A stretch of DNA of 64,000 nt from Straminergon stramineum. Taxonomy: Eukaryota; Streptophyta; Bryopsida; Hypnales; Calliergonaceae. The stretch's first letter is position 1; every line of letters starts with the position of its first letter. Location: the NCBI GenBank assembly GCA_963920665.1, contig OY987265.1:43467001-43531000 (forward strand). The letters run 5' to 3'. A model generated the notes under the pieces. It worked only from the letters and a program-made list of their open reading frames with translations. It had not been told where the DNA came from and ran no database searches. The position numbers and the translations under genes are program-made. Below are positions 34,378-45,912 of the stretch, piece after piece.

Positions 34378-34575
34378 CTAAAGCCACCTATCAAGAGGTT
34401 GTATGTTGTTGGACATTCTCTCATCCATACTCACTTCTTTGCAACTTGAGTGTATATGTGTGGTTCTTTTAACTATAAGAGGTTTTACATTCCATTTCAT
34501 GTTATTTATATTATCTATGAGTGGTTGATATTTGTTGGTTTTCGGTGTTGTCGATTCTTGTGAGTTTATTGTCAT
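34378..34575 (-). CDS. Copy B partner of the conserved short frame
   Basis: 65 codons ending RMSNNIQPLDRWL. Same register and similar peptide as 26893-27105. The C-terminal 12 residues are also coded in copy A'. See that entry for caveats. Confidence 0.25.
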   Translation of the reverse strand: MTINSQESTTPKTNKYQPLIDNINNMKWNVKPLIVKRTTHIHSSCKEVSMDERMSNNIQPLDRWL

Positions 34576-34980
34576 TGTAGTAGGTGAATTCTAAACATTG
34601 TATTTGGTGATTTTTGGTTGGTTGCAGTGGTGGAGGGTTTTGGTACTGTATGTTTTTTTATACATAATATATCAAGCAAAGTTTGCAATTGCAATTTATA
34701 TTAAGTTGGCAAGAACATGGTAGTAGTGATAGTGGTGCAATTTGTTTAGGTGTTTCTTCATGAAATATGTTGCATTCATTAGTCTAAAGCATCTTGTGGT
34801 TGTATGTGACATTTGCAATTTCGATATTCCTTATATATATTATTGTCTTGTGCCCTTATATACATAGTACTTTTATATGGAATTTTGTACACTATAGGAG
34901 TACATATATCCAAGTGTTTATTTGATTTAGGTTATATAATAGGCGTTTTTTTGTGGGATGGATATTCTATTGGCCAAAAG

Positions 34981-36105
34981 TGTCACGACCCTCATCACAA
35001 GGCGTGCCCGTGCCACCTTGGTGAGCAAGGGGGACATTGGGGGTGACTCCCCAAGCCTTGCAAGAGATGAGGTGAGGGGGACTAGGAGTCCCGAGCGATC
35101 AGAGCGATGTAGCGCTCTGATCCGGACGAATTTGGGGGCGTGTGATACATGCTTGGAAAGGTCTTGAGAAGACGCTTCCATTTGTCCAAAGAACGCGTGA
35201 TTTGGACTTGCGAGTCAAAAGTTATGGGCGTTCAAAGTTGGAGGTGTCCCGGTCGCGCCGGGAGCGCCCAGGTCGCGCCGGGAGTGTCCCGAATCTTTGG
35301 AGGGCGATATCTTTGCGAGTACTTGTCCGAATTGAGCAAGTGAGTAGTCCATCGGCATCTACGCGTCGCGTAGATGTCGAAAATGGGGTCGCATGTGCGA
35401 TTTGGATCCCGGACCGCAAAGTTATGCCGGGTGGAAGTTCAGGAGTCCCAAACTAGTGCAAATCGGGAGAAACGGGGTGGTCTTCCAAAACCAAAGGGTG
35501 TTTGGGATTCCCCCTTGATATACAAGGGGGGGGGGGGGGCTGCCGAATCCCGCAGAGAGTACTATGAGGAGGGGTGGTTTCCCTCCTCACTCTCGGATGG
35601 TGCCATGGTGAGCCTAAGTAGCCCCGGGTGGTGAGACTAGTGTTGGAGCCTCACCACCACTTGTGTGTTACCATGGAGTGCTTGGGCACTCCTTGATACC
35701 GGTTGGGTGATGTCCCACTCCACACTAGGCCATGGTGTGAGTCCCGTTTGGTGAGTCCCGATTAGTGAGTCTCGAAATGAGTTGGGTTGGGCCTAGTGGG
35801 GAGTTGGGTCCCATTCAAGGGCGGTTAGCACCGGTGGGAGTAGTGCCTCACCAAGTGCTTGGACATCAATGGAAGTTCCGCCCCATGTCATTAAATGACA
35901 TGCTCGGTGTCTTGTGGGAGTAAGTATTGCAAGGAAAGGATTGGAAGTCACGGAGGAATGGGGAACCCCGTGACTTGAGTTGGAACCTAACATTGTGGGT
36001 GCATGGCATGTGCAGTGTTAGGAGAGCGTGAACCTTAGTGGTACTAAGGTGTTAAGTGTTTGGAAAGTGAGCTTAAGGTGGTAAGTGTTACTAAGGGGCG
36101 CGACA
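34981..36105 (+). mobile_element. Solo LTR, 1125 bp
   Basis: Begins TGTCACGACCCTC and ends GGGGCGCGACA, so it has TG...CA termini within a short inverted repeat. It is flanked by the 5-bp duplication AAAAG (34976-34980 and 36106-36110). The same site is empty in copy A (AAAAG at 27510-27514) and in copy A' (CTTTT at 7124-7128). Base composition is far more GC-rich than the surroundings. A G14 run follows CTTGATATACAAG near 35514-35526, a possible TATA region. No internal retroviral-type coding, primer site or second LTR is present, so it is a recombination product. Reading frames of 60-104 codons inside it are not genes. TGTCACGAC starts are common in plant Ty3-type LTRs, which suggests but does not prove that class. 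Confidence 0.92.
35526..35539. repeat. G14 run inside the solo LTR
   Basis: Fourteen consecutive G residues; its length is likely unstable in cloning or sequencing. Confidence 0.9.
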
Positions 36106-37154
36106 AAAAGAGATGTTTGCAAGCTTGACCCAGGTATTGTTTGTATCAGAATTTTAAAACTAATGGTGTAATTTGTGCATTTGTAATGGTGAGATTAGTC
36201 TAGAACTTATTTGATAGGTGGTAATTGGGATGGTTTTATTTTATATCTATTTGTTGACAAATGGAAATTTGTAAGTTGTATTAGTATAGGGAATTCATTA
36301 AAATGGCATATTTCATACACCATTTTGAGACTGAGTTCTCCAAAGCGTATAAGTGCCATCTAGGATAGGTGTACATTTCAAATTGTTTAGTCTAAACCAT
36401 AAAAGTGACAACTAGGACAAGTAAACATTTTAGACTACGCAATCTAAACCGTAAAATTGCCAAAGCTAAGTGATGGTGCCGTTTTAACAAAATTCTCCAT
36501 TAGTGTTTTCATTGGCATCTTTTGGGTCTAGATGTTGTATATTCCATATGTTGTAGTTTCTACTATCCTATTGCCAAATTTGATAGGTTGTTCTTCAAAT
36601 GGTCAAATGGTCCATTTGTATAGTAGCTCACTATACTTTGAAGGGTATTTAAGTAGTGGTTCATTTGTTTAAAAGGGGATCATGGATGATGATTGATTGG
36701 GGTTAGGATTAATCATAGATCATATTGGTATGGAGTTTAATTTTGGGACATTGTTAACTTTTGTATGTTTTGGTACATTACTAGGTATGATGCGGTGTAG
36801 GTATTATTTAGGCATTTGTAATTCTATGGAGAACAAGCTAATTAAGTAAGGGATCCTATGCTTGGATCTATTAGAAAATAAATATAGGTGAAGCTTTTAG
36901 CCTTACTTTGGATACAAGTATTTTGAAGTAATTTTTGGCATTAGAACACCACAACATTTAAAGGTTAACTAGAAAATATTCATTTTGGCTAATTTAATCA
37001 AAGAAGGATTTGGGGGCAATTAGCAAATTTGTACGAGTTAGTAAAAAATGTAAAAAATACAGTAAGTTCCTCCAATTATATTTGGAATTGTCTATTCATA
37101 ATGGCTACCAAAAATAAAAGGACCTAAAAAAATTTACTAGTTTTCAAACTACCC

Positions 37155-37755
37155 TTAACGTTGAAGTGCTTCGACATCCAAAAAGTCAACGACAAATAGA
37201 TTGAAATTCAAGTTTCATCTTCATTACTGCTTGGATGCAAGTCATCCTAATTTGTGGAGATACTTTATCAAGTTGTCCTATCAAATGGTTGGATTTGGTG
37301 TTACTAGAGTACATATTTTTCTATTTTTCTAAAATTACAAATGTGCAATAATGTCAAGTAGTTGACCAAGCCAAAATTGCATTGACATTAGTTCAAAGTT
37401 GGATTTGCAAAAATGAGGTCATAGATTTTAAGAACACAAAAATTGCCAAAAATCACCAGGTCAACAAAAGCTCATTTCAAATCCATTTCAACAAATTAAT
37501 TCTTACTCCAAAAATGATAAATTTTTTTCTTGAAATCGAATTCTGAAGGACTTTTGAAATTTTCCTTTCAAAATTTATAAAAAATTGTTGGTAATGGCAT
37601 TGGTGAATCTAACTATATGGATGGAATCTAAACTCTCTCACAGTCTACAACTTTCATTTATATACCAATTCCAAAATATTCTTCCAAATAGCACACTATA
37701 ATGATTTTTCTCAAATCGTCAATTTTGGAGAAGACTCTATGGGCTTAGGGGTTAC
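37155..37755 (+). mobile_element. TTAA-family element, about 600 bp
   Basis: TTAA at 37155 and TTAC at 37752 (one mutation) flank a segment matching 5167-5744 and, inverted, 47514-48091. The right end reads CTTAGGGG. No coding capacity. Confidence 0.65.
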
Positions 37756-37839
37756 TAAAGAATTTATACAAAACCATAAAAAAACAAAGCCCTAGGATTT
37801 CAAACTGAGATGGGTCCAGAGCAAGAGATTGCAACAAGT

Positions 37840-38480
37840 GGCATTTGGGGATTGAGGCAGACGAGCAACACGTGAAGAACAACTTCGACTGTCACGGGAA
37901 CAGTTCAATCCGATCTTCCTCTGGTGCCTATTTCACACAGTAGTCATAGATTCGAAGGGACAGAGTACTGGCTCACGCGCCTGGTCCCACCTGCAGCTGA
38001 TTGCGTAGATTGAGTTCCAGAACCGTAGATGCTCGAGAAAACACCTAAATTCAATCACATCCCGAAGTTGATTCGTCGCTCTGTCCGTAGATTTGGTGGT
38101 ACAGCACGCAGCAGGTTGGCGCTTGCGCCCCATGCCATTCTACTTGCCTTCAAGAGCTCATCTGCAGCGGATACGTAGACCGACGTACAGGAACGTAGAT
38201 ATTTGTAAAATCAGTCGACTTTAATCAGACGATGACACTGATTCTTCGCATTGTTCGTAGATATTAAGGCACATGTGCTACCCGCGGGCGCCCCCTGCGC
38301 ACTTCTTGCCTTCACATGTCCACCAGCAGTGATAGATTACGCTTAAAAAGCGTAGATTTTGTGCAATAGAGTTCAATTCGACCCAAGCCTGCCGGTGATC
38401 CAATAGACGCTTAATAGATGGACTGGACTTGTGTGCGAGAATTCCCGCAGAGGTTTTCCTGTGATTCTAACACGGGATGC
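37840..38480 (-). repeat. ATCTACG box array 8
   Basis: Boxes CATAGATTCGAAGG, CGTAGATTGAG, CGTAGATGCTCGAG, CGTAGATTTGGTGG, CGTAGACCGACG, CGTAGATATTTG, CGTAGATATTAAGG and CGTAGATTTTGTG lie in triads. Reverse complement of array 1, with the TATA-like block following about 100 bp after the last box-like sequence (near 38410). Confidence 0.78.
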
Positions 38481-38516
38481 CAGAGTACGCGCTCTGGGGT
38501 CGGGGATTCTGCGTGG

Positions 38517-38530
38517 GGAATATAAAGGAG
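38517..38530 (+). promoter_or_regulatory. TATA-like box beside box array 8
   Basis: GGGGAATATAAAGGAGGGAG on the plus strand is the counterpart of the minus-strand block at 4205. Transcription would run away from the array into 38550-40490. Confidence 0.4.
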
Positions 38531-38590
38531 GGAGCCTCCTGTCGACAGGCTGTAAAATACGTCGATGGAGATTCGGGAGTATTGTTCCAC

Positions 38591-40490
38591 CACCAGCACT
38601 TCTTCACAAATTTCTTGGCGATTCTGTAGCTCCGTGGATCTTAACTTACAAAAGGAAGGACTGGTCTGAGCCAGTATTAAGAATGATTCCTAGTAATTTT
38701 GAGATGAGATTGAAGATCCAATCTCGAATCTCGAAACAAGGAGCGCTTCCAAATCGAAGATCCGTTTCCATTTGCCAATGCAAGGATATAAGAAACTGAA
38801 AGTACGTTGCGTTCATTGTCTCAGCAACATCATCGATGCTAGCTACCAGCCACACTTCGAATAGATGTGCACCAGCGAATTGCTCACACGCTCATTTGAT
38901 TCAACCCTACTTCTCGGGAATGACTGTGACCCTTGAAACTCTAAATTAATCCACCCCAAATTAAACTGAGTCCCTGCGCTTCCACATGCATTCCGGATGC
39001 TCAAATAAGCAATCGGTTGCATCCGGTTCATAATTATTTATCCTTTTCGTTCAGTTCATTCGGGACATTCTGAATAAGTTCATGATGCTTCACGTTCATT
39101 AATTCCCATGTTCTGCGATTCCGATCGAAAGTGAAATTCAGGTCCTTCCATCGCGTTGCTCCATTCTGCCAAAAATTAAACCAGTCCAGCGTCGTCTGCA
39201 CTGCCAGAATTTGGATACAGAATGAGAATTGGCCCCACTTCGAAGTATCAATGCGATTTAGAAGGTTTTAAAAAATGTAAAAGCACTCATTCATTTAGCT
39301 TTGGGACTACAAAAGGCTTAAAGAATTTTACTGTCCGTCTGTCCCATGTAGATCATACATCATTCTCAAATCAGGATGCAATCAAATGATGTTCAATGAC
39401 ATGCAATGAAGTTCGTTTGTTTTTTGTCATTACTCATTAGGAAACAGGTTTTGGACCAATACTGGTGGGCCGGGGGTGCTTGTGATGATTTGATTTTCAT
39501 GCCTACTTTGAAGAATGCGAAGAGAGTTACTAAACCCAATGCGCAATTCTTAATTGTAGAGCATGATTTCACTATAGTTTTGATAAACGGCAGACTGGAG
39601 GTCCACGGCATGGGATTCTCAGGGAGTGTCGATCTTTTCTTGCCCCGGGTTTCTTGCATGAAGTTGAGGTGCAGATCAAAGCATAGGAGGTCCGCTGCAT
39701 GAAGAGCAAGCTAACCGCGGGTCATTGAATACCTCATCCACATAAGTTACATACTGAAGATGCCGGACAGAGTGAACCTCGATCGAAATCGACCAGTTGC
39801 GGAATATACAATATCAAAAGCTCATGACATGCGCTCTTTTTTCCAATCGACCTGCTCGGTGGCTCTTCTGCTCCGGCCATGCACACTCTGTTCCGCACCC
39901 ACGGAGAAAAAATCACACACAACAGTTTTAAGGTAATAGACATGAACTTCTTATGGTTCATCTTCTCAGGCAAAGGAAGAATCCCGGAATGGAACCTGTG
40001 CACGACTTTGTTGTCAATGTTGATTACCTTGGGAACGACGTTGGCTTGCGGAAGCTTCCGATCAGGGTTTTTTTTTCATTTTTTGTGAAGTGGCAAAGTG
40101 GCGATATTAGATGTTATAGTGGCGCTCCAAAATCCAACATTCATTCACATATTGGATAGAAAATATCACATTTGCACATATCACTTGTCAATAATTCTAT
40201 TTTCATCCACAATTTGGCGATTTCATATAAAGATTTTTTTTTAATTTGAAGTTTTTTGCCAATTTCATCCAAAATTTTACTAAGTTTTTTCTACGGGCCT
40301 GGTGCGGGGCCTATTATTTTGGTGCAAATTGACGACAAATCGATGGTAAAAAAAACACTGCAGTTCCGATGGTCAAATGGCCTTACGATGAAAGAAGGTA
40401 CGGAGTATTTGTACCTTGTGTTTGTGTTCTGATAAAAGCCCAACACAGAAAGTGAGAAACCACGTAGCGGAAGGTTCAGCTGCGATCTCC
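38591..40490. other. More unique, less AT-rich stretch between repeat modules
   Basis: Apart from the possible coding frame at 39406-39702, I see no gene or mobile element. A short phrase near 39255-39300 (ATGTAAAAGCACTCATTCATTT) resembles one after the first 6.8-kb copy (about 47277-47320), hinting at shared ancestry. A 15-base similarity with the duplicate begins only at about 40493. Confidence 0.4.
39406..39702 (+). CDS. Hypothetical 98-codon frame
   Basis: The frame includes NAKRVTKPNAQFLIVEHDFT and IVLINGRLEVHGMGFSGSVD, which look like a beta-rich protein segment rather than noise, and codon use is balanced. The first residues are hydrophobic (MKFVCFLSLLI) because the frame begins in AT-rich sequence, so the true exon may start near 39450. 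An overlapping 88-codon minus frame has no such features. It lies downstream of the array 8 TATA-like block on the same strand. No family recognised. Confidence 0.3.
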   Translation: MKFVCFLSLLIRKQVLDQYWWAGGACDDLIFMPTLKNAKRVTKPNAQFLIVEHDFTIVLINGRLEVHGMGFSGSVDLFLPRVSCMKLRCRSKHRRSAA

Positions 40491-40689
40491 CATTTTCCTG
40501 TAGAACTGCTGAGTTCTCGCCAATTCTTGTCAATTTTTCGCCAAATCACGAGAATCGAAATCGCAGGATTTCAATTTGAAACTCGTTGCGTCTCGGTCAT
40601 TTCAGCCGCAGACTCGGAGGAGAATTGCAGGGCAAACCGAAAAAGACTGGCACCCTGCTTCCATGTGCGTGGTTTGCTTACTCCATTTC

Positions 40690-40800
40690 GGGAATTCATA
40701 GATTGAGTCATTGAAGCTTAGATTTGTGGGAATACAGTTGAAATCGACTATAGCCTGACGAAGACCTGACGAAGGATTCATAGATGCAGGGGGACTCCCG
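40690..40800 (-). repeat. ATCTACG box array 9a, single unit
   Basis: CATAGATTGAG, GCTTAGAT and CATAGATGCAG lie at 20 and about 62 spacing. The duplicate at 49195-49300 keeps CGTAGATTGAG and GCATAGAT. Followed by GGGGGACTCCCGAGTAA. Confidence 0.65.
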
Positions 40801-41237
40801 AGTAAGAGCCAACACGAATTTCCACCTGATTTTATTGCATAGGGTAGGCCGACTTCGTTTCATGATCTTCTACTTTCTTGTAGAGTGGGGTTGTCAACCT
40901 TCACAAGACCCCACTTTGTATCTTCCAAATTTCAATATACACATACTGAATTTTTTATTTTTTATTTTTATAATTTCAATTAATAGACATGAAATGATCA
41001 CATGACTTCAATAAATCATAAAATTTTCAACGCTTCTTGCAAAATTTGAAATTAGTATGATTAGTTGAAGAACTAGTGAAAAAAATTCATTTCAAATATG
41101 AAATAAGCTCAAAAAATCTGGCAATGTTTGAATTAGTGTACATTGTACTATAGTTATTATTTTTGTATAAATTAACTTTCTGTTTTACTAGTTTGGCTTG
41201 AAAAATCAACAATGAAATAAATAAATATCAACTAAAA

Positions 41238-41417
41238 TTTGACCCCTAAAGGGCTGAGGTACATTTTAGGCACAAATTGCGAAAACAATGATATTCCCTC
41301 TAAAAGGGTATATGTTCATACCTTGTGTCAAAATTTGAAGAACATCCGTTAAAAATGACTTCATGCGCACCTACCCAAGATCACATGTGTACATTCAATA
41401 GTCCTTTAGAGGTTAAA
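41238..41417. mobile_element. Short TTAA-family MITE, 180 bp
   Basis: TTGA then CCCCTAAAGGGCTGAGG at the left; AGTCCTTTAGAGG then TTAA at the right. In duplicate copy 2 (about 49735-49905) the first 11 bases of the left terminal repeat are replaced, so that copy has lost an end. Confidence 0.7.
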
Positions 41418-41789
41418 ACAAAAAGTCAAAAGGATTGATTGAAATGCACTACATCATGGAATAGCAAAGTTGCACACACAAAATTTGATGAGAATATTTT
41501 ATTTCCTATTATCCATGTTTGTTTTCATTTGTCTCAATGACAAGTATTTTTTTGTTTCATAGGTTTTCTAAAGTTAATGACTTTTGTGAAAATCACTGTC
41601 TTTGTCTTAGATGATAATTTTGTGTAGATGGGTTTGTCGTTTTAGGTGAATTCAAAATCACTTTGGTGTACATTTTGTGATTGATGAAGAAATACAATTT
41701 ACTTTGTTTATTGGTCTTCAAGTGATGCATTTTGATCCATCCAAATTTCTAATCCATTCTGCAAATGAGTTGTGCTAGATGAATAAAAC

Positions 41790-41938
41790 TTAACCCTTAA
41801 ACATTGAAGCCGAAGTTTTGTGTCCGATGGATGACTTTACTATTGATTGTAGAAAAATAGAATGCACCTATAGGTTCAATAATTGGAGCAGTTTTACTGA
41901 ATACCTTGGTCATGGGGGCTTTGTCCTTTAAGGGTTAA
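41790..41938. mobile_element. Short TTAA-family MITE, 149 bp
   Basis: TTAA-CCCTTAAAC at 41790 and GTCCTTTAAGGG-TTAA ending 41938: both target copies are intact and ends are inverted (CCCTTAAA and TTTAAGGG). The duplicate is at about 50281-50429. Confidence 0.75.
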
Positions 41939-42364
41939 ACAATGTACACATCCAAAAACTTGTTTATTAATGTTCTATATATAGTATTGAAAGTATGGCA
42001 AGTCAATTAATATGTCTTTTCCAAGTTCAAAAATGTAACGTTAGATAGCATGCTCAACAAATTGAATAGTAATCTTTGAAAGCACTTGCATGTACTATTA
42101 TATTTTTTCATTTGGAAATCTATGGAAATAAATTTTTTTTTATCTTTTCTATATTTTCAATGTAAGTAGTTCTTGAAATAAGAACCTCATTGGGACGGCA
42201 TGTTCTTGAACAAAAGTGATTCTACCCTCATGTGTAATTTCAATTAGTGTGGACTATATTTAGACCTATCATTATTTGTATGAAATTTTTATGTAGAAGT
42301 AAAAATTTTGTGAAAATTCAAAATGGTATTACTTCTTTTTATACGAAGAATGTACATCTTTACC

Positions 42365-43311
42365 TTAATCCCTAAAGCACTAAACTACACTTTTTGGCAA
42401 TATAGTGATTTTAGGCAACTCACTACGAATGGAAATTTTATTTTTTTCTTTGAAATTTGCACCCAACATGTGCCTAAGGAGTATCTTTAAGGGCCCAAAT
42501 TTTTTTTATAACTTTTGACTCAATGGCTAAAAAGTTATTATATGATATGCAATTTTCATTGTTCAATGGGCAATCTAGGTAGCTCAAAAAAATTCTCAAA
42601 AAATCACTTTTAAAAAAAATAGAAATTTGAAATTGGTTTTCTAGATTTGTATACATGTGGAAAGCTTTGAATCATTCCATTTTGATTAATGAGATGAAAG
42701 TTATGAGGAGTTTTAGTTTGTGGGCAAGTACAATTTTCTACTCCAAAATAAACCTTGAAGTCCTTTAATTTAACTCAATTTTCAATATTTTGGAAATGAA
42801 TAAAACCAGAGGATGTGGATTGTTTATTACAACATTATATCCATTGGAATTGACATTTTTCAATTCCATAGCTAAATTCTTAACAATTTAATTTGTATTA
42901 TGAATCACTCTCTACTTCTTTCTACATACTATTTTTTTCCTATATGTTGAACAATTCCAAATGATCTAAATTTTTTTCAACCATGTAGCCAACTTGCTTT
43001 GAAGAACAAATCTAAAGAAACACCACCATTTTGGACATTTTTTCATACAAATGTGACCTTGTGAAGTATAGCTGCCCAAGTTTTTGCAAGGCCAAAAAAA
43101 GGATTTTTGTCACTTCAAATGCTAATATCTAGCAATCTACACGATGGAAATTTCTGAAATTTTTTCCACATCTTCTCAAACCATTGTACTTCAAGATCCT
43201 ACCATTACATGTTTCCAAAATTGTTTTTTTATAAAATTTGATACTTGTACTAGAATTGGTGGTTTTGGAACATTTTTATTGAAAACATAGTCAAAACCCT
43301 TCACATGTTAT
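42365..43311 (+). mobile_element. TTAA-family element, about 947 bp
   Basis: TTAA followed by TCCCTAAAGCACTAAAC; right end worn (CCTTCACATG then TTAT). Interior matches 20335-21278. The duplicate is 50856-51790. Confidence 0.75.
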
Positions 43312-43773
43312 ATTAGGTTGTTTGTTCGTTTTGTTTTGTTTGATACTTTGAAATTTAAGAAACTTCGAGTCCTCTAGCAAGGCTCTTGGTATTGTTGGAA
43401 AGCTCTCCACAAGGAGGGATGCATGAATTTTGTTTTATGGCATTTGGACCTAGGATAGAGTGAAAGTACATTATTGAATTTCAAATTTTTCATAAATTAG
43501 AAAATTGAATGAAATTACCTTTTATTTTGGAAATACCATAACTTTCACATCACATATCTAGACCCCACTAAACAAAGTCCTTGCACTTCTTTGTGCATAA
43601 AGCTTTCTATTTGTATCAAGAATGCAACTTCTCACACTACATCAAAGCCCTTGAACTCCTTTGTGCATGCATGAAAGATGTTGAATTTCAAACTTTTTAA
43701 AAATGAAAAATTAAGAAAATGAATTTTATTTTTATTTTGGTTGTGGCAATGGCACCGGGCACACTTGCTTTTT
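43311..43773. mobile_element. TTAG-family repeat, long form
   Basis: Starts TTATATTAGGTTGTTTGTTC and contains TTGGAAAGCTCTCC, AAGGAGGGATGCATGAATT and GGCATTTGGACC, ending GGGCACACTTG. Related to the 26408 copy and to four others in the duplicated region. Confidence 0.5.
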
Positions 43774-44249
43774 AAGGTAAAACAACCCATTACAGAGACC
43801 TTTTATCCATTGTAGACTCCTAAGAATGATCCCATTATGGTTTTCTTTTAGTTACTGAGATTTGGGCCACATTCAATGTCTTAGCTAACTAGAATGCAAT
43901 AATTAGTGACCACAATAGGAACTTCAAGTTTTTAAGTTTTCGTTTATTGTAGGAAGTGCCATTTTTCAAATCTTCTAAGTTAGAAAATATTGTGACCTCA
44001 ATAGGTGTGTACAATGAATGTTATGGATCAATTTTGGTTGGTTTTGGGGTAGTTTACAGACTCTTTTAGGTTATGATGGGCTAAACACTTGAAAAATTCA
44101 AAACAAATTTCCACTTTGTCGAAAAAATATAGTTTCAAATGCTCTCACCATTTCTTTCACTTGACTTTCTCTGGAAAAAAAAGTAGAAAATTTCAGAAAT
44201 GACAAGAAGGCAAACCCCCCATTTGGTCTAACTGGGCTGTTTTACCTTA
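43774..44249. mobile_element. 476-bp element with AAGGTAAAACA ends, empty CACTA site
   Basis: Left AAGGTAAAACAACCCATTAC and right TAACTGGGCTGTTTTACCTT are inverted. In duplicate copy 2 the same element (52252-52328 plus 59653-60054) is split by the CACTA element and its terminal repeats still match over about 23 bp. Here the target TTA (43848-43850) is uninterrupted. No coding frame. Confidence 0.8.
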
Positions 44250-44418
44250 TTTGTGTCAAGAATGCAACCTCTTACACTGCAACAAAGCCTTTACACTCCT
44301 TCATGTAAAAAAGATATGGAATTTCAAAAAAACATTTAATGAAAAAAATAAAAAAAGTAAAAATAACTTTTATTTTGGTTGTGGCAATGACACAAGGCAC
44401 AATAGTCTATACCTTAAA

Positions 44419-44442
44419 TTAGTTAGTTAGTTAGTTAGTTAG
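44419..44442. repeat. (TTAG)6 microsatellite
   Basis: Six TTAG units. The same number occurs in the duplicate at 60223-60246. Marks the start of a TTAG-family repeat (44409-44760). Confidence 0.9.
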
Positions 44443-45175
44443 TTTTGTTTCGTTTTTTTGGATACACTAAGATCTAAGAAATTGTGTATCCCCTAGTAGT
44501 GTTGTTAGTATTGTTGGAAAGCTCTTTACAAGGAGGGGTGCATGAATTTTGTTTTGTGGCATTTGGACCTGCAAAGTGAAAGTTATTGAATTTCAAAGTT
44601 TTTATAAATTACCTTTTATTTTGGAAAAAAACATAACTTTTACATTGCATATCCAAATGCCATGAATCAAAGCCCTTGCATTCTTTAATGCATAAAAGAC
44701 ATGAAATTACAAAGTTTTTACAAATAAAAAAAATTAGAAAACTTTCAATTTACAGAGTGAAAAATAAAAAAGTTAAATTTTTGAGGTCAATTTTCAACCA
44801 TTATGAATCCAAAATTCATGAAACTTGTAACATGTGATTCCAGTCAAGATTTACATTCTTCCTAATAAAATAAATGAGACCATTTTGACTTTTCACAAAG
44901 AAATTTCATTCAAATAATAGTATGTCTAAATATATTTCGTTCTAAATGAAATTACACATGAGGGTAGAATCCTTTTTGTACAACATATCCAAAATTCACT
45001 TCATAATTCCAATTCCTCAATTTATAGGAGCAATTTCTACAATGACCCACTACTTTTGGGAGTCACTATATGTAGTTTGCCACAATTTTGTAAAAATTAC
45101 AATTTACCATATATAGAGATTGCTACAAGATTATCAATGAATATGTAATGTTCTTTAAAAAATGGCTATAAAAAA

Positions 45176-45763
45176 TTAACCCCTAAAGGACTGAAGCACA
45201 TTTTAGACACAAATCGTGAAAAACTGCCACTTTTTAGGGTAGTGAGAAAAAAAAGAAAAAAAAGAAGATTTTTTTCAAAATTCAACTGTACAAATTTGTA
45301 CTAGACTACTTTGGGAATGTGTGGAAAAAATTTCAGAAACTTGGACCATATAGATTGAAAGATTATAACGTTTGAAGTTAGGGGAAACTTTTTTTTTTCT
45401 ACCTTGCCCAATCGGGCCAACATCCTTTAACTCCTCCTAGAGTGAGATTTTTACACTACACATGGTTATTTTTTTTGACATTTGCATCTTATATCATGTA
45501 AGTTACATACTTTCCGAATTTCAGAAGTAGAGGAGGTGTTTTGCACATGTTGCCCGAAGCTGCCTGAGTTGCCAGAAAAGTTTAGGGCAACATAACTTTT
45601 GATCCGGGCACCCGATCGGAAAAAAATTACATTCCCACTTAGGGGATACATGTTCACACCTTGTGTCAAAATTTGAAGAACATCCGTTACAAAATGACTT
45701 CATACAAACCTACCCGAGATTACCTACGTATGTTCAACGGTCATTCGGTCCTTTAGGGGTTAA
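45176..45763. mobile_element. 588-bp TTAA element, both target copies intact
   Basis: TTAA-CCCCTAAAGGACTGAAG at 45176 and CGGTCCTTTAGGGG-TTAA ending 45763 make a clean target duplication with inverted ends of at least 13 bp. Duplicate copy 60998-61586 has the right TTAA mutated to GTAA. Internal core (ATTTCAGAAACTTGG, GATTATAACGTTTGAAG) matches the larger elements in reverse. Non-coding. Confidence 0.85.
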
Positions 45764-45912
45764 AGAATAGTACAATAATTTTGATCATTTCCAAATGCCA
45801 TCAAAGAAATCACAAGCTAGGACCACCAGTGAAAGAACAAATTTCGGATTGTGAGTTGTGATGAGTAGGTCCAAAGTCTCAAACAAGTATGGTATGCTTT
45901 TCCATTGTTGAC

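Larger units (their letters stand above)
29136..38590 (+). repeat. Module copy B
   Basis: The most complete module copy: it shares 29136-36250 with copy A and about 33235-38590 with inverted copy A'. Private insertions are TA MITEs at 29340 and 32763, the solo LTR at 34981 and a TTAA element at 37155. Carries three box arrays (29632, 33325, 37840) and ends with a TATA-like block near 38519. No intact gene is present. Confidence 0.75.

Noticed and set aside
35142..35634. Overlapping frames of 60-104 codons in GC-rich sequence
   Set aside because: They lie inside the solo LTR, where stop codons are scarce because of high GC content.
40416..40706. 96-codon frame resembling the 79-codon frame at 48965-49204
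   Set aside because: The peptides match only because the 6.8-kb duplication is young. Nothing in the sequence shows coding selection, and the starts lie in unrelated flanks.
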